Notes under the pieces: generated by a model
The model's database searches: none
What the model was told of the DNA's origin: nothing
Seen by the model: only the letters and a program-made list of their open reading frames with translations
Assembly: GCA_018267705.1 (NCBI GenBank)
Contig: JAFDXX010000007.1
Span: 310,001-374,000 of the forward strand
Direction: 5' to 3'
DNA length: 64,000 nt
DNA from: Bacteroidota bacterium
GTDB taxonomy: Bacteria; Bacteroidota; Bacteroidia; Chitinophagales; Chitinophagaceae
Program-made: the position numbers and the translations under genes
Shown: piece after piece, positions 1-9,391 of the stretch
Layout of the letters: each line of letters begins with the position of its first letter
Numbering within the stretch: position 1 is the first letter of the stretch

Positions 1-1113
1 TTATTAACCAACGGAATGGTTGCCGGGCTAAGCGGTATTATGGTTTTTGTACCACAAATAATGATTTTGTTTGGATTAATTACTGTTTTAGAAGATACAG
101 GATACATGGCACGTATTAGTTTTTTAAGCGATAAATTAATGCGTAAAGTAGGCCTAAACGGAAAAAGTGTAATGCCTATGATTAGTGGTTTTGCATGTGC
201 CGTACCTGCAATAATGAGTGCCAGAAATATTGAAAATAAAAAAGAAAGATTGCTTACTATTTTAGTAACACCATTAATGAGTTGTAGTGCAAGATTACCT
301 GTATTTACTATTCTTATAGCATTGGCGGTACCCGCAAAATATTATTTTGGGTTTTTAAGTTTACAAGGTTTGGTAATGATGGCATTATATTTATTTGGTG
401 TAGTAATGGCATTAATAGTAAGCTATGTATTAAAGTTTTTAATTAAAGCAAAAGAGAAAAGTTTTTTTATTCTAGAATTACCGGTTTATCGTTCTCCGCG
501 TTGGAAAAATGTAGGAATAACTATGGTGCAAAAAGCCAAAATTTTTGTAACAGATGCCGGAAAAATAATTATGATAATTAGTTTGTTGCTATGGTTTTTA
601 AGTGCTTACGGTCCGGGAAATAGAATAAAAAATGTAGAAGCAAAATATGCAACACTTATTCAACAACAACCACAACAAACTACAACACTTGAAAAAAAAT
701 TATCAACCGAAAAATTACAAAACTCTTACGCAGGTGTTTTAGGAAAAACAATAGAGCCCGTTATAAAACCATTAGGTTACGATTGGAAAATTGGTATTGC
801 ACTTATTACCTCGTTTGCGGCAAGAGAAGTTTTTGTAGGCACAATGGCAACACTATATAGTGTAGAAGAAAACGATGATGCATCACTCAGAGAAAAAATG
901 CAAAACGCCAAAAAAGAAGACGGAACGCCGGTTTACACATTAGCAACTGCTTTTTCATTAATGGTATTTTATTTATTAGCCATGCAATGCATGAGTACAT
1001 TAGCCGTTGTAAAAAGAGAAACCAAAACATGGAAATGGCCATTAATACAATTAATTTATATGACAAGCTTAGCGTATTTAATGAGCTTTATAGTTTATCA
1101 GATTTTAAAATAA
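1..1113 (+). CDS. feoB: Ferrous iron transporter FeoB, C-terminal part (5' end outside window)
   Basis: The reading frame is open from base 1, so the start lies to the left of the window; about 370 residues remain. This part is the membrane gate region of FeoB, the GTP-driven inner-membrane Fe(II) importer. It shows the family sequences GYMARISFL, SGFACAVPAIMSAR and MSCSARLPVF (the Cys-bearing core helices), and a late segment containing AAREVFVGTMATLYS. At least seven hydrophobic segments are visible. The N-terminal G domain is not in view. A FeoA-family gene is present in this window only about 50 kb away. Family assignment is firm; whether a feoA lies directly upstream cannot be seen. Confidence 0.95.
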   Translation, partial: LLTNGMVAGLSGIMVFVPQIMILFGLITVLEDTGYMARISFLSDKLMRKVGLNGKSVMPMISGFACAVPAIMSARNIENKKERLLTILVTPLMSCSARLPVFTILIALAVPAKYYFGFLSLQGLVMMALYLFGVVMALIVSYVLKFLIKAKEKSFFILELPVYRSPRWKNVGITMVQKAKIFVTDAGKIIMIISLLLWFLSAYGPGNRIKNVEAKYATLIQQQPQQTTTLEKKLSTEKLQNSYAGVLGKTIEPVIKPLGYDWKIGIALITSFAAREVFVGTMATLYSVEENDDASLREKMQNAKKEDGTPVYTLATAFSLMVFYLLAMQCMSTLAVVKRETKTWKWPLIQLIYMTSLAYLMSFIVYQILK

Positions 1114-1297
1114 ATACCGTTTATTATAATAAAATTTCCTTTCATTAATAAACACATTCCTCTTTTCTCCTATTAAACAAATTAGTAACTATTGCTTACA
1201 ATAATTGCACTATAAAACTTACTCTATTTTCTTTTTATACAAATTTCTTTGAAATTAAAAATATTTCTATTTATCTTACTTTTCTCAAAATTATAAT

Positions 1298-3319
1298 ATG
1301 ATTAAACAAACAGCCTGCTTCCTTTCTCTTGCTTTATTGTTTTATGCTTGCAAAAACAATTCGCATACTACACAAAAATTTATTGAAACCGGTTATATGG
1401 ATTCATCGGTAAAACCCGGTGATAACTTTTTTTTATACGTTAATGGCAAATGGATTGATACTGCAAAAATACCTGCAACAGAATCTGGTATTGGTGCTTT
1501 TTTAGATGTTTATAACAGAACTAAAGATCATATTAAAATAATTTTTGATGAGGTTTCAAAAACAACCAATCCAATAGGAAGTGCAGAACAACTAGTTGGT
1601 GATTTATATGCAAGCGGAATGGATTCTACCACTATTGAAAAATTAGGCTACACACCAATTAAGCCTTATTTAGAAAAAATAGATGCCATAACTAATGCTC
1701 AAAGTATATTGAAACTTGAATCAGAACTCAACAAAATCAATCATTTTTTTATTGTTTCTTTTTATATAGCACCTGATCAAAAAAATAGCGGAACAAATAT
1801 TATTAATTTTTCACAAACAGGTATTGGGCTACCCGATAGAGATTATTATTTTAAAACAGACTCGGCTACTACACATATTCAAAAAGCATATCAAACATAT
1901 ATGCAAAAAACATTTATGTTATTGGGAGATGATTCTGCCACTGCAGCCCAAAAAAGCACAGCCGTATATGCTTTAGAAAAACAACTGGCCGCCAGCCACA
2001 GAACAAATGTAGAATTAAGAGACCCTCAAAGCAACTACAATAAATTTTATATTACTGCATTAGATAAAAAAATGCTAACAATAAATTGGAGTTCTTATTT
2101 ACACAATATTGGAGCTAAAACAGATTCTGCAAACATTGAACAACCGGCCTATTATCAAAAATTAAACGAACTACTAACTACAATTCCTATTGATACATGG
2201 AAGGCTTACTACCGCATACATTTTACAAAAGATTTTGCCGGCGGACTAAGCAGTGAGTTTGTAAATGCAAATTTTCAATACGGAAAAACATTAAATGGCC
2301 AACAGCAACAAAAGCCAAGGTGGGAGCGAGTATATAGGGTAATAAACAACAATATTGGTGATGCTTTAGGACAATTATATGTAAAAAAATATTTTACTGA
2401 AGATGCCAAAAAAAGAATGCTTGAGTTAATTAATAATTTACAAACTGCTTTTGAAGCAAGAATAACCAATTTAGATTGGATGAGCAACGAAACCAAAGTA
2501 AAAGCAAAAGACAAATTACATTCTTTTTTGAAAAAAATTGGTTATACCGATAAATGGAAAGATTACAGCAAAGTATCTATTAAAAAAGATAAGTATATAG
2601 AAAATATTATTTCAGCAACAACTAATGAATTTCAATATCAACTAAATAAATTAGGAAAGCCTGTTGATAAAACCGAGTGGGCAATGACGCCACCAACCAT
2701 AAATGCTTACTACAATCCTACATTTAATGAAATCGTTTTTCCGGCAGGTATATTACAATTCCCGTTTTTTGATCCGCAAGCAGATGATGCCATTAATTAC
2801 GGAGGGATAGGAATGGTAATTGGTCATGAAATGACACACGGTTTTGACGACCAAGGTGCCCAATTTGATAAAGACGGTAATATGAAAAATTGGTGGGCAA
2901 AAGAAGACAGCATAAAATTTGTAACCAAAAGCAAACAAGTAATAGCCCTTTATAATTCATTTGTTATTTTAGATTCTTTACATATTAATGGAGCTTTAAC
3001 CACCGGAGAAAACATGGCAGACATAGGAGGTATTGCTATTGCATATGATGCTTTTAAAATGACACAACAAGGAAAGGACACTATTAAAATTGATGGGTTT
3101 ACACCAGATCAACGATTTTTTATTTCGTTTGCACAAATATGGAGAGAAAAATTAAAACCTGAATTAGAAAGAGTTTCTATTAATACCGATCCTCATTCTC
3201 CACCCATGTATAGAGTGTTAGGGCCTCTTCAAAATTTTACTCCGTTTTATAAAGCATTTAATGTACAACCCGGTAATAAAATGTATAAACCCGAAAATGA
3301 AAGAATAAAAATTTGGTAA
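1298..3319 (+). CDS. M13 family zinc metallopeptidase (neprilysin/PepO type), lipoprotein
   Basis: Secreted zinc endopeptidase of family M13, 673 residues, the usual length. The N-terminus is a lipoprotein signal with Cys18 (LLFYAC), so the enzyme is probably anchored to a membrane. The N-terminal peptidase domain begins around VKPGDNFFLYVNGKW, which is typical of the family. The catalytic domain has NAYYNPTFNEIVFPAGILQ, the zinc motif HEMTH at residues 510-514 and the third zinc ligand Glu571 in ENMADIGG. The C-terminus ends in a short Lys/Ile-rich tail rather than the CxxW end seen in eukaryotic members. It stands alone, with a 184-nt gap after feoB. It probably degrades peptides outside the cytoplasm; the substrate is unknown. 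Confidence 0.93.
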   Translation: MIKQTACFLSLALLFYACKNNSHTTQKFIETGYMDSSVKPGDNFFLYVNGKWIDTAKIPATESGIGAFLDVYNRTKDHIKIIFDEVSKTTNPIGSAEQLVGDLYASGMDSTTIEKLGYTPIKPYLEKIDAITNAQSILKLESELNKINHFFIVSFYIAPDQKNSGTNIINFSQTGIGLPDRDYYFKTDSATTHIQKAYQTYMQKTFMLLGDDSATAAQKSTAVYALEKQLAASHRTNVELRDPQSNYNKFYITALDKKMLTINWSSYLHNIGAKTDSANIEQPAYYQKLNELLTTIPIDTWKAYYRIHFTKDFAGGLSSEFVNANFQYGKTLNGQQQQKPRWERVYRVINNNIGDALGQLYVKKYFTEDAKKRMLELINNLQTAFEARITNLDWMSNETKVKAKDKLHSFLKKIGYTDKWKDYSKVSIKKDKYIENIISATTNEFQYQLNKLGKPVDKTEWAMTPPTINAYYNPTFNEIVFPAGILQFPFFDPQADDAINYGGIGMVIGHEMTHGFDDQGAQFDKDGNMKNWWAKEDSIKFVTKSKQVIALYNSFVILDSLHINGALTTGENMADIGGIAIAYDAFKMTQQGKDTIKIDGFTPDQRFFISFAQIWREKLKPELERVSINTDPHSPPMYRVLGPLQNFTPFYKAFNVQPGNKMYKPENERIKIW

Positions 3320-3454
3320 ATAAATTTTGGCATCAATTGGGTTTCGTAATACATTCGCAACGCAAATGAAAAAAATTAAGAACATAAAGATTAAGAAACA
3401 AATCCTTAACAGGGAAGTTGCCTAATTTTTATGTACCTATATAACATAATTAAA

Positions 3455-3481
3455 GCCTTCCCAAAACGGGGAGGTTTTTTT
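3455..3481 (+). terminator. Rho-independent terminator
   Basis: GCCTTCCC-AAAAC-GGGGAGG forms a GC-rich hairpin followed by a run of seven T. It lies about 135 nt after the M13 peptidase stop and before asd. The sequence between holds no convincing gene. Confidence 0.8.
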
Positions 3482-3598
3482 ATGAATAAATTTTTGATGA
3501 ATTGAAAAACAAAATGTACAAGTGAGTGACACAACAGCTGATGCCATGAAAAACAAAAGTTTGTACCCAAATATTTTTAATACATAAAAACCAAAAAA

Positions 3599-4606
3599 AT
3601 GAAAGTAGCTGTAGTTGGTGCCACAGGTTTAGTAGGCACCAAAATGTTGCAAGTGTTAGCCGAGAGAAATTTTCCGGTAACAGAATTATTACCCGTTGCT
3701 TCTGAAAGAAGTGTTGGAAAAGAAGTAGAATTTAAAGGAAAGAAATATAAAGTTGTGGGCATGGCCGATGCTATTGCAGCAAAACCGGCAGTAGCAATAT
3801 TTTCAGCAGGCGGAGGCACAAGTTTAACATGGGCTCCACAATTTGCAGCAGCTGGAATTAGAGTTATTGATAACTCATCTGCATGGAGAATGGATTCTAC
3901 CAAAAAATTAGTAGTGCCCGAAGTAAATGCAGAAGTATTATCTAAAGATGATTTTATTATTGCTAATCCTAATTGCTCTACCATACAAATGGTGGTAGCA
4001 TTGCAACCGTTGCACAAAAAATATAAAATAAAAAGAGTAGTAGTTAGCACATACCAAAGTGTTACCGGTACCGGAAAAAAAGCAGTTGACCAATTATTTG
4101 GAGAAAGAATTAAAGCAGAAAAAGGTGGAGATACAGCATACCCGATGGCTTATAAATATCAAATTGATATGAATGTAATTCCGCAAATAGATGTGTTTTT
4201 AGAAAACGGATATACCAAAGAAGAAATGAAAATGGTAAATGAAACTAAAAAAATTATGCAGGATGAAAACATTCGTGTAACAGCTACAACCGTTCGTATT
4301 CCTGTAATTGGCGGACATAGTGAAAGTGTAAATGTTGAATTTGAAAACGAGTTTGAATTAAATGAAGTAAAAGCTATTCTTGCCTCTGCTCCGGGTGTAA
4401 TTGTAGAAAATGATGATGCTGCACAACAATATCCAATGCCATTAAACGCACACGATAAAGATGAAGTTTTTGTAGGAAGATTACGCAGAGATGAAACACA
4501 ACCTAAAACCTTAAATATGTGGGTTGTAAGTGATAATTTACGTAAAGGAGCAGCCACCAATGCCGTACAAATTGCAGAATATTTGTTAAGCAAAGGTTTA
4601 TTATAA
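3599..4606 (+). CDS. asd: Aspartate-semialdehyde dehydrogenase
   Basis: Reduces aspartyl phosphate to aspartate semialdehyde with NADPH, the branch point to lysine/diaminopimelate, threonine and methionine; cytoplasmic. The 335 residues are the normal length. The NADP-binding loop GATGLVG is at residues 7-13, the catalytic Cys126 lies in NPNCSTIQMV and the catalytic His240 in GGHSESVNV. The N-terminal Met is directly before the Rossmann strand, so the start is secure. The gene is flanked by terminators on both sides, so it is probably transcribed alone. A 157-residue antisense frame covers its first half but has no coding character. Confidence 0.97.
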   Translation: MKVAVVGATGLVGTKMLQVLAERNFPVTELLPVASERSVGKEVEFKGKKYKVVGMADAIAAKPAVAIFSAGGGTSLTWAPQFAAAGIRVIDNSSAWRMDSTKKLVVPEVNAEVLSKDDFIIANPNCSTIQMVVALQPLHKKYKIKRVVVSTYQSVTGTGKKAVDQLFGERIKAEKGGDTAYPMAYKYQIDMNVIPQIDVFLENGYTKEEMKMVNETKKIMQDENIRVTATTVRIPVIGGHSESVNVEFENEFELNEVKAILASAPGVIVENDDAAQQYPMPLNAHDKDEVFVGRLRRDETQPKTLNMWVVSDNLRKGAATNAVQIAEYLLSKGLL

Positions 4607-4629
4607 AAATTTTGTGAGTTGTTATTATA

Positions 4630-4662
4630 AAGGAAGTTTGGATTACCAACTTCCTTTTTTTT
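4630..4662 (+). terminator. Rho-independent terminator of asd
   Basis: Perfect stem AGGAAGTT / AACTTCCT with a 9-nt loop followed by eight T, beginning about 25 nt after the asd stop. Confidence 0.92.
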
Positions 4663-4668
4663 ATTTAC

Positions 4669-4687
4669 TTCAGTTTTTATTCAGATT
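4669..4687 (+). promoter_or_regulatory. Probable response-regulator operator (direct repeat) before the response regulator gene
   Basis: TTCAGTTTTTATTCAGATT holds two TTCA half-sites 11 bp apart, the spacing expected for tandem OmpR-type dimers. An almost identical element lies at 6646-6664. Both elements begin exactly 40 nt upstream of the start codon they precede. Confidence 0.55.
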
Positions 4688-4708
4688 CTTATATCAACTT
4701 TACACTGC

Positions 4709-5386
4709 ATGAAAATTTTAATTATTGAAGATGAACCGGAATTGCTTAATAGTATTTGCAATTATTTGGGCAACGATAATTTTATTTGTGAAACCGCAAC
4801 TAACTTTCATTTAGCTATTGAAAAAATTTCTTTATACGAGTATGCTTGCATAATATTAGATATAACATTACCCGGCGGTAGCGGATTAGAAATTTTACAC
4901 GAATTAAAAAAACAACAAAAAGCAGATGGCGTTTTAATTATATCGGCAAAAAACTCTTTAGATGATAAACTACAAGGTTTAAAGGCAGGAGCCGATGATT
5001 ATCTTACCAAACCATTTCATTTATCCGAATTAAGTGCCAGAGTTGAGGCTATTATTCGTAGAAAATATTTTAATGGAAACGATGTAATTACATTAAATGA
5101 AATAAGCATAAACATTTCGCAAAAAACAGTTGAAATAAACAATACACCTATTGATTTAACCAAAAAAGAATATGAATTACTATTGTATTTTATTAGTAAT
5201 AAAAACAAAGTAATTAGTAAAAATGCAATAGCAGAACACCTTTGGGGAGACGATATGGACTTGGCAGATAGCTATGATTTTATTTACACACATATAAAAA
5301 ACCTTAGAAAAAAACTATTGCAGGCCAACTGTACCGATTATTTAAAATCTATTTATGGAATGGGTTATAAATTCGATATTCATTAA
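4709..5386 (+). CDS. OmpR/PhoB-type response regulator
   Basis: Two-component DNA-binding regulator of 225 residues. Receiver domain at residues 1-118 with the acidic pair in IIEDEP, phospho-acceptor Asp51 (IILDITLPG) and Lys101 (YLTKPF). The C-terminal winged helix (residues 128-225) has the typical LTKKEYELLLYF and AEHLWGDDMD segments and ends in YGMGYKFDIH. The partner histidine kinase starts 3 nt after its stop, so they are co-transcribed. Direct repeats 40 nt upstream are shared with the downstream TonB receptor, which suggests autoregulation plus control of the receptor. The signal is unknown; a metal is plausible from similar loci but this is inference. Confidence 0.93.
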   Translation: MKILIIEDEPELLNSICNYLGNDNFICETATNFHLAIEKISLYEYACIILDITLPGGSGLEILHELKKQQKADGVLIISAKNSLDDKLQGLKAGADDYLTKPFHLSELSARVEAIIRRKYFNGNDVITLNEISINISQKTVEINNTPIDLTKKEYELLLYFISNKNKVISKNAIAEHLWGDDMDLADSYDFIYTHIKNLRKKLLQANCTDYLKSIYGMGYKFDIH

Positions 5387-5389
5387 CAA

Positions 5390-6643
5390 ATGAAATTATT
5401 TGCAAAATATAACCGTATTAATTTAGCGGCTACCATTATTGTATTTCTGTTAGCTGCCATTGCTTTTTATTTTTCATTACAATATGTATTAATAAACCAG
5501 TTAGATGATAGTTTAGAAACCGAACAGGCAGAAATAGAAAAATATGTTGCCGAACATCAAAAGCTACCTGAGGTGTTTGCAATTAAAGATCAACAAATTG
5601 TTTTTACCGCTACTACATCAAACAACATTGTAAAAAAACATTTTAAAAGCATTGCGTTAGTTGATTCAATAGAAAAAAATAAAGAATTTTTTCGACAACT
5701 TACATTTACAATACAAGTACAAAATAACTTTTATACCGCCCAGGTAAGTAAATCTTTAGAAGGAACTGATGATATTATTCAATCAGTTGTAATTATTACT
5801 TTTTTAACCATACTACTTATTTTATTGGTATCTTATTTTATAAATAGAGTTGTACTGCAAAAACTTTGGAAGCCATTTTATACAACACTTCATGCCGTTA
5901 ATAATTTTGAAATAAGTAAACAAAAGCAAATTACATTTCAGTCTAATAATATTGAAGAGTTTTCCTCGCTAAATAAAACATTAGAAAAAGTAATTAACAA
6001 AGCACAACAAGATTTTACTTCATTAAAACATTTTACAGAAAATGCTTCGCATGAATTGCAAACACCACTTGCTATTATTAGAACAAAACTTGATCTTCTT
6101 ATACAAAACGAAAACCTTTCACAACAGCAAACTGAAGCCATACAATCTGCAAACAATGCTTTGCAAAGGTTGGCTAACTTAAATAAATCTTTACTGCTTC
6201 TTACTAAAATAGAAAACAACCAATACGAACAAAAAATAAATATTAATTTAAAAGCAATTATTCAAACTAAACTCATTCAGTTAAACGAATTAATTCAAAA
6301 CAAAAACATTCAAGTTGGTGTAAACCTAGAAGAAGTTAACATTAACATGAATAATGATTTAGTAGAAATTTTATTAAACAACTTATTAATTAACGCCATA
6401 AAATATAATACACAAGGCGGTAAAATAATTATTAACCTTACATCAACACAATTACAAATTGCCAATACAGCCCAAACAAGTTTAGATACAACTAAAGTAT
6501 TTACCAGGTTTTATAAAGTAGAACAATCTACACAAAGCAATGGTTTAGGCTTATCTATTGCCAAACAAATTTGCGATACGGCAGGTTATCCTTTATCTTA
6601 CTCATTCAACAATAACTTTCATTATTTTACGGTCACATTTTAA
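5390..6643 (+). CDS. Membrane sensor histidine kinase
   Basis: Partner of the preceding response regulator, 417 residues. One membrane segment near residues 10-32 and another near 135-157 enclose a short extracytoplasmic sensor of about 100 residues. The phospho-accepting His221 is in NASHELQTPLAIIRTKLDLL, and the ATPase domain has the N box (LLNNLLINAIKYN) and a G box (NGLGLSIAKQICD) near residue 385. The catalytic domain is short, as is common for small Bacteroidota kinases. It ends 42 nt before the TonB-dependent receptor, whose promoter lies in that gap. Confidence 0.92.
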   Translation: MKLFAKYNRINLAATIIVFLLAAIAFYFSLQYVLINQLDDSLETEQAEIEKYVAEHQKLPEVFAIKDQQIVFTATTSNNIVKKHFKSIALVDSIEKNKEFFRQLTFTIQVQNNFYTAQVSKSLEGTDDIIQSVVIITFLTILLILLVSYFINRVVLQKLWKPFYTTLHAVNNFEISKQKQITFQSNNIEEFSSLNKTLEKVINKAQQDFTSLKHFTENASHELQTPLAIIRTKLDLLIQNENLSQQQTEAIQSANNALQRLANLNKSLLLLTKIENNQYEQKININLKAIIQTKLIQLNELIQNKNIQVGVNLEEVNINMNNDLVEILLNNLLINAIKYNTQGGKIIINLTSTQLQIANTAQTSLDTTKVFTRFYKVEQSTQSNGLGLSIAKQICDTAGYPLSYSFNNNFHYFTVTF

Positions 6644-6645
6644 AC

Positions 6646-6664
6646 TTCAATTTTTCTTCAGAAT
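6646..6664 (+). promoter_or_regulatory. Probable response-regulator operator (direct repeat) before the TonB receptor
   Basis: TTCAATTTTTCTTCAGAAT matches the element at 4669-4687 in layout and sequence: TTCA, a T-rich spacer, then TTCAGA, with 11-bp phasing. It begins 40 nt before the receptor start and 27 nt before the -7 element, a position suited to activation. Confidence 0.55.
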
Positions 6665-6672
6665 CAATAAAA

Positions 6673-6680
6673 TATTTTTG
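6673..6680 (+). promoter_or_regulatory. Bacteroidota -7 promoter element for the TonB receptor
   Basis: TATTTTTG matches TAnnTTTG exactly. Only five bases separate it from the ATG at 6686, so the transcript would have little or no leader. No good -33 TTTG is present, which fits a promoter that depends on the upstream operator. Confidence 0.6.
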
Positions 6681-6685
6681 CAGTT

Positions 6686-8869
6686 ATGAAACAATTAATC
6701 ATATCCTGCTTTTTTTTAATCTCTGTTGGTGCAAAAGCACAACATGTGTTAAAAGCAGTTGTAAAAGACAGTAAAACAAACGAAACACTGCAAGGTGTTA
6801 CCGTTAAAACAAAGTATAATAATAATTTTATTGCATCAACCAATGCAGTAGGAGCTGTTACTATTAAAGGAATTCAAGCAGATACAGCAACCATTGTTTT
6901 TATTTATGTAGGTTATAAAAATGAAGAACAACTGCTAAAACTTTCTGATACATTAACGCATACTATTTTATTGCAAGAAGATACCAAACAATTAAAAGAT
7001 GTAGTAGTAGTTTCTACAACAAGAAACAATGATAGAATTGAAAATGCAACTACAAAAGTTGAAGTATTAGGGCAAGAAGAAATGAATGAAGAAAGTACAC
7101 TAAAACCCGGAAACATTGCAAGTATTTTGGGAGATGTTAGTGGCGTACAAATTCAACAATCATCAGCAACAACCGGCAATGCCAATGTAAGAATACAAGG
7201 CTTAGATGGCAGATACACACAAATTATTAGAGATGGAATGCCTTTGTATGGCGGTTATGCAGGTGGCTTTGGTATATTAACTATTCCACCATTAGATTTA
7301 AAGCAAATAGAATTAATTAAAGGCTCATCCTCTACTTTATATGGTGGCGGTGCCATTGGTGGTTTAATAAATTTAGTTTCAAAAAAACCAACTTACGATC
7401 CGGATGCTTCTTTCTTAATTAATCAAACCACATTAAAAGAAACAAATATCAATGCCTATTTCGGCCAACGTTGGAAAAAATTTGGTTTCACATTGTTTGG
7501 CGGACAAACTTTTCAAAAACAAGTTGATGTAAATAACGATGGGTTTAGCGATGTACCCAATATTAAAAGCACAGTTATACATCCAATGTTATTCTTTTAT
7601 CCATCTACAAAAAGTTATATTTCTTTAGGATGGAACGGAAGTTTTGATACCAGAATTGGTGGCGATATGATTGCCGTATCCGGAAAACAAGATCCCGCCC
7701 ATCCCTACTTCGATAAAAATAAATTAAACAGAAATCAATTTTCATTTATTGCCGAAAACAGATTTGCCAACAATTTAACCGGCACAATAAAAGCAAGTTT
7801 AAGTTTATTTAATAGAGATGAAACAACCAACACCTATTTATTCAGCGGATCACAAAACAATTTTTACACAGAAGCCTCATTAGTTAAAAGAGCCGGCAAG
7901 CACACAATAGTTGGCGGAATAAATGTTACAGGAGAAGATTTTAAACCATCTGCTGCAACACCTGCACCCGTTGGTAGTTTTACCAATACAACCGAAGGAG
8001 TCTTTTTACAAGATACTTGGCAAATACTTGAAAGCACAAAATTAGAAACAGGCTTGCGTACAGACCATCACAACCAATACGGAAATTTTATTTTACCTCG
8101 TATTGCATTATTTCATAGGTTTAACGAAAACTGGGGTTCACGTATAGGATTTGGCATGGGTTACACAACACCCAACCCACTAACACCGCAAATAACAGAT
8201 TATACTATTTATCAATTACAACCCATTGCAAGCAACGTAACCGCCGAAAAATCTTATGCCGGTAATTTAGAGTTTAATTATAAAAAAGATTTTGGAGAAG
8301 AAAGTAGCATCTTTATTAATCAAGCATTCTTCATTACACAAATTACCTCTCCAATTATTGCTACACAAGATCTTTTAGGAAATGTTTATTTCAACAATCA
8401 AAACAGCCCCCTACTTACCAAAGGCTCAGATACTTATGTAAAATTAAAAATACCCGATTGGGAATTTTATTTAGGATATACATATACCGATGCTAATCGT
8501 CAATATTTACAACCCAACCAATTTATGCCTTATACACCACGTAACCGTGTAGCAGCAACCGCTTTATATGAACAAGAAGGAAATTTTAGAATTGGTTTAG
8601 AAGCATCTTATAATGGTTATCAGTATAGAGATGATAACACCAAAACACCCGGATATTTATTTATAGCTGCAATGGCAGAAAAAAAATTCGGACCTAAATG
8701 GAGTTTAGTTTTAAACTGCGAAAACTTATTAAATATAAAACAAAGCAATTACGAAAGTTTATACACCGGTCCTATAAACAATCCAACATTTAATCCCTTA
8801 TGGGCACCCATTGATGGAAGAATAATAAATTTAAGTTTACGCTTTCAACCTTTTGCAAAAGAAAAATAA
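6686..8869 (+). CDS. TonB-dependent outer-membrane receptor
   Basis: Outer-membrane beta-barrel that imports a ligand using TonB energy, 727 residues. Cleavable signal peptide (cleavage near GAKAQ), a carboxypeptidase-regulatory-like domain at about residues 20-105 (HVLKAVVKDSKTNETLQGV), then the plug domain with VRIQGLDGRYTQIIRDGMP and SSSTLYGGGAIGGLINLVSK, then the barrel. The C-terminus ends as an amphipathic strand (IINLSLRFQPFA). Its place directly behind a two-component system suggests regulated uptake of a metal chelate. Related receptors are often called copper, iron or vitamin B12 transporters, but the substrate cannot be told here. Confidence 0.93.
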   Translation: MKQLIISCFFLISVGAKAQHVLKAVVKDSKTNETLQGVTVKTKYNNNFIASTNAVGAVTIKGIQADTATIVFIYVGYKNEEQLLKLSDTLTHTILLQEDTKQLKDVVVVSTTRNNDRIENATTKVEVLGQEEMNEESTLKPGNIASILGDVSGVQIQQSSATTGNANVRIQGLDGRYTQIIRDGMPLYGGYAGGFGILTIPPLDLKQIELIKGSSSTLYGGGAIGGLINLVSKKPTYDPDASFLINQTTLKETNINAYFGQRWKKFGFTLFGGQTFQKQVDVNNDGFSDVPNIKSTVIHPMLFFYPSTKSYISLGWNGSFDTRIGGDMIAVSGKQDPAHPYFDKNKLNRNQFSFIAENRFANNLTGTIKASLSLFNRDETTNTYLFSGSQNNFYTEASLVKRAGKHTIVGGINVTGEDFKPSAATPAPVGSFTNTTEGVFLQDTWQILESTKLETGLRTDHHNQYGNFILPRIALFHRFNENWGSRIGFGMGYTTPNPLTPQITDYTIYQLQPIASNVTAEKSYAGNLEFNYKKDFGEESSIFINQAFFITQITSPIIATQDLLGNVYFNNQNSPLLTKGSDTYVKLKIPDWEFYLGYTYTDANRQYLQPNQFMPYTPRNRVAATALYEQEGNFRIGLEASYNGYQYRDDNTKTPGYLFIAAMAEKKFGPKWSLVLNCENLLNIKQSNYESLYTGPINNPTFNPLWAPIDGRIINLSLRFQPFAKEK

Positions 8870-8926
8870 AAACTACAAATTTTAAACAGAATTGAACAAT
8901 AGGTTTACATTCTAAAATTAAAAAAT

Positions 8927-9361
8927 ATGAAAAAAATTATGTTATGTCTTGTTGCTGTAGCCATAGCTACAGTAGGTTTCTCTCAAAAAGAAAACAAAAA
9001 TGTTATGCCAAATGCAGCAGTAAAAACAGCATTTGAAAAACACTTTAAAGGAGCAGAAAAAGTAAAATGGGAAAAAGAAAAAGATGGTGGTTACGAAGCC
9101 GGCTTTAAACAAAACGGAAAAGATATGAGTGCCACTTATGCTGCCGATGGAACATTGAAAGAAACAGAATGGAAAATAAAAGTATCTGAATTGCCTAACG
9201 CAGTTTTAGATTATGTAAGTAAAAACTATAAAGGAAAGAAAATTACTGAAGCTGCAAAAATTTTAAAAGCCGGTGGAGAAATAAACTACGAAGCAGAAGT
9301 AAACGGAAAAGATGTAATTTTTGACGTTAATGGAAAATTCATTGAAGAAACTCAAGATTAA
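8927..9361 (+). CDS. Secreted PepSY-like (BLIP-like) domain protein
   Basis: Small exported protein of 144 residues with a clear signal peptide (MKKIMLCLVAVAIATVGFSQ). The rest resembles the PepSY-like / putative beta-lactamase-inhibitor-like family common in Bacteroidota: two similar halves with K-W-E-K and Y-E-A-G/E type strands (KVKWEKEKDGGYEAGF and INYEAEVNGKDVIFDV). These proteins sit in the periplasm and their function is not established. It follows the TonB receptor by 57 nt and precedes a propeller protein by 30 nt, so it probably belongs to the same regulated group. Confidence 0.8.
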   Translation: MKKIMLCLVAVAIATVGFSQKENKNVMPNAAVKTAFEKHFKGAEKVKWEKEKDGGYEAGFKQNGKDMSATYAADGTLKETEWKIKVSELPNAVLDYVSKNYKGKKITEAAKILKAGGEINYEAEVNGKDVIFDVNGKFIEETQD

Positions 9362-9391
9362 ATAATAACTTTCGTCAATAAATTAAACATT

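Noticed and set aside
1242..1256. AATTTC-TTT-GAAATT small palindrome before the M13 peptidase
   Set aside because: A/T-rich and short, expected by chance at this composition, with no second copy noticed.
3366..3425. A 17-codon frame (MKKIKNIKIKKQILNREVA) before the terminator at 3455
   Set aside because: Too short and Lys/Ile-rich as expected by chance in AT-rich DNA; no lipobox, membrane segment or other sign of a gene.
3577..4050. 157-residue antisense frame over asd
   Set aside because: It mirrors the codons of a certain gene (asd), has no motif and runs against the transcription unit.
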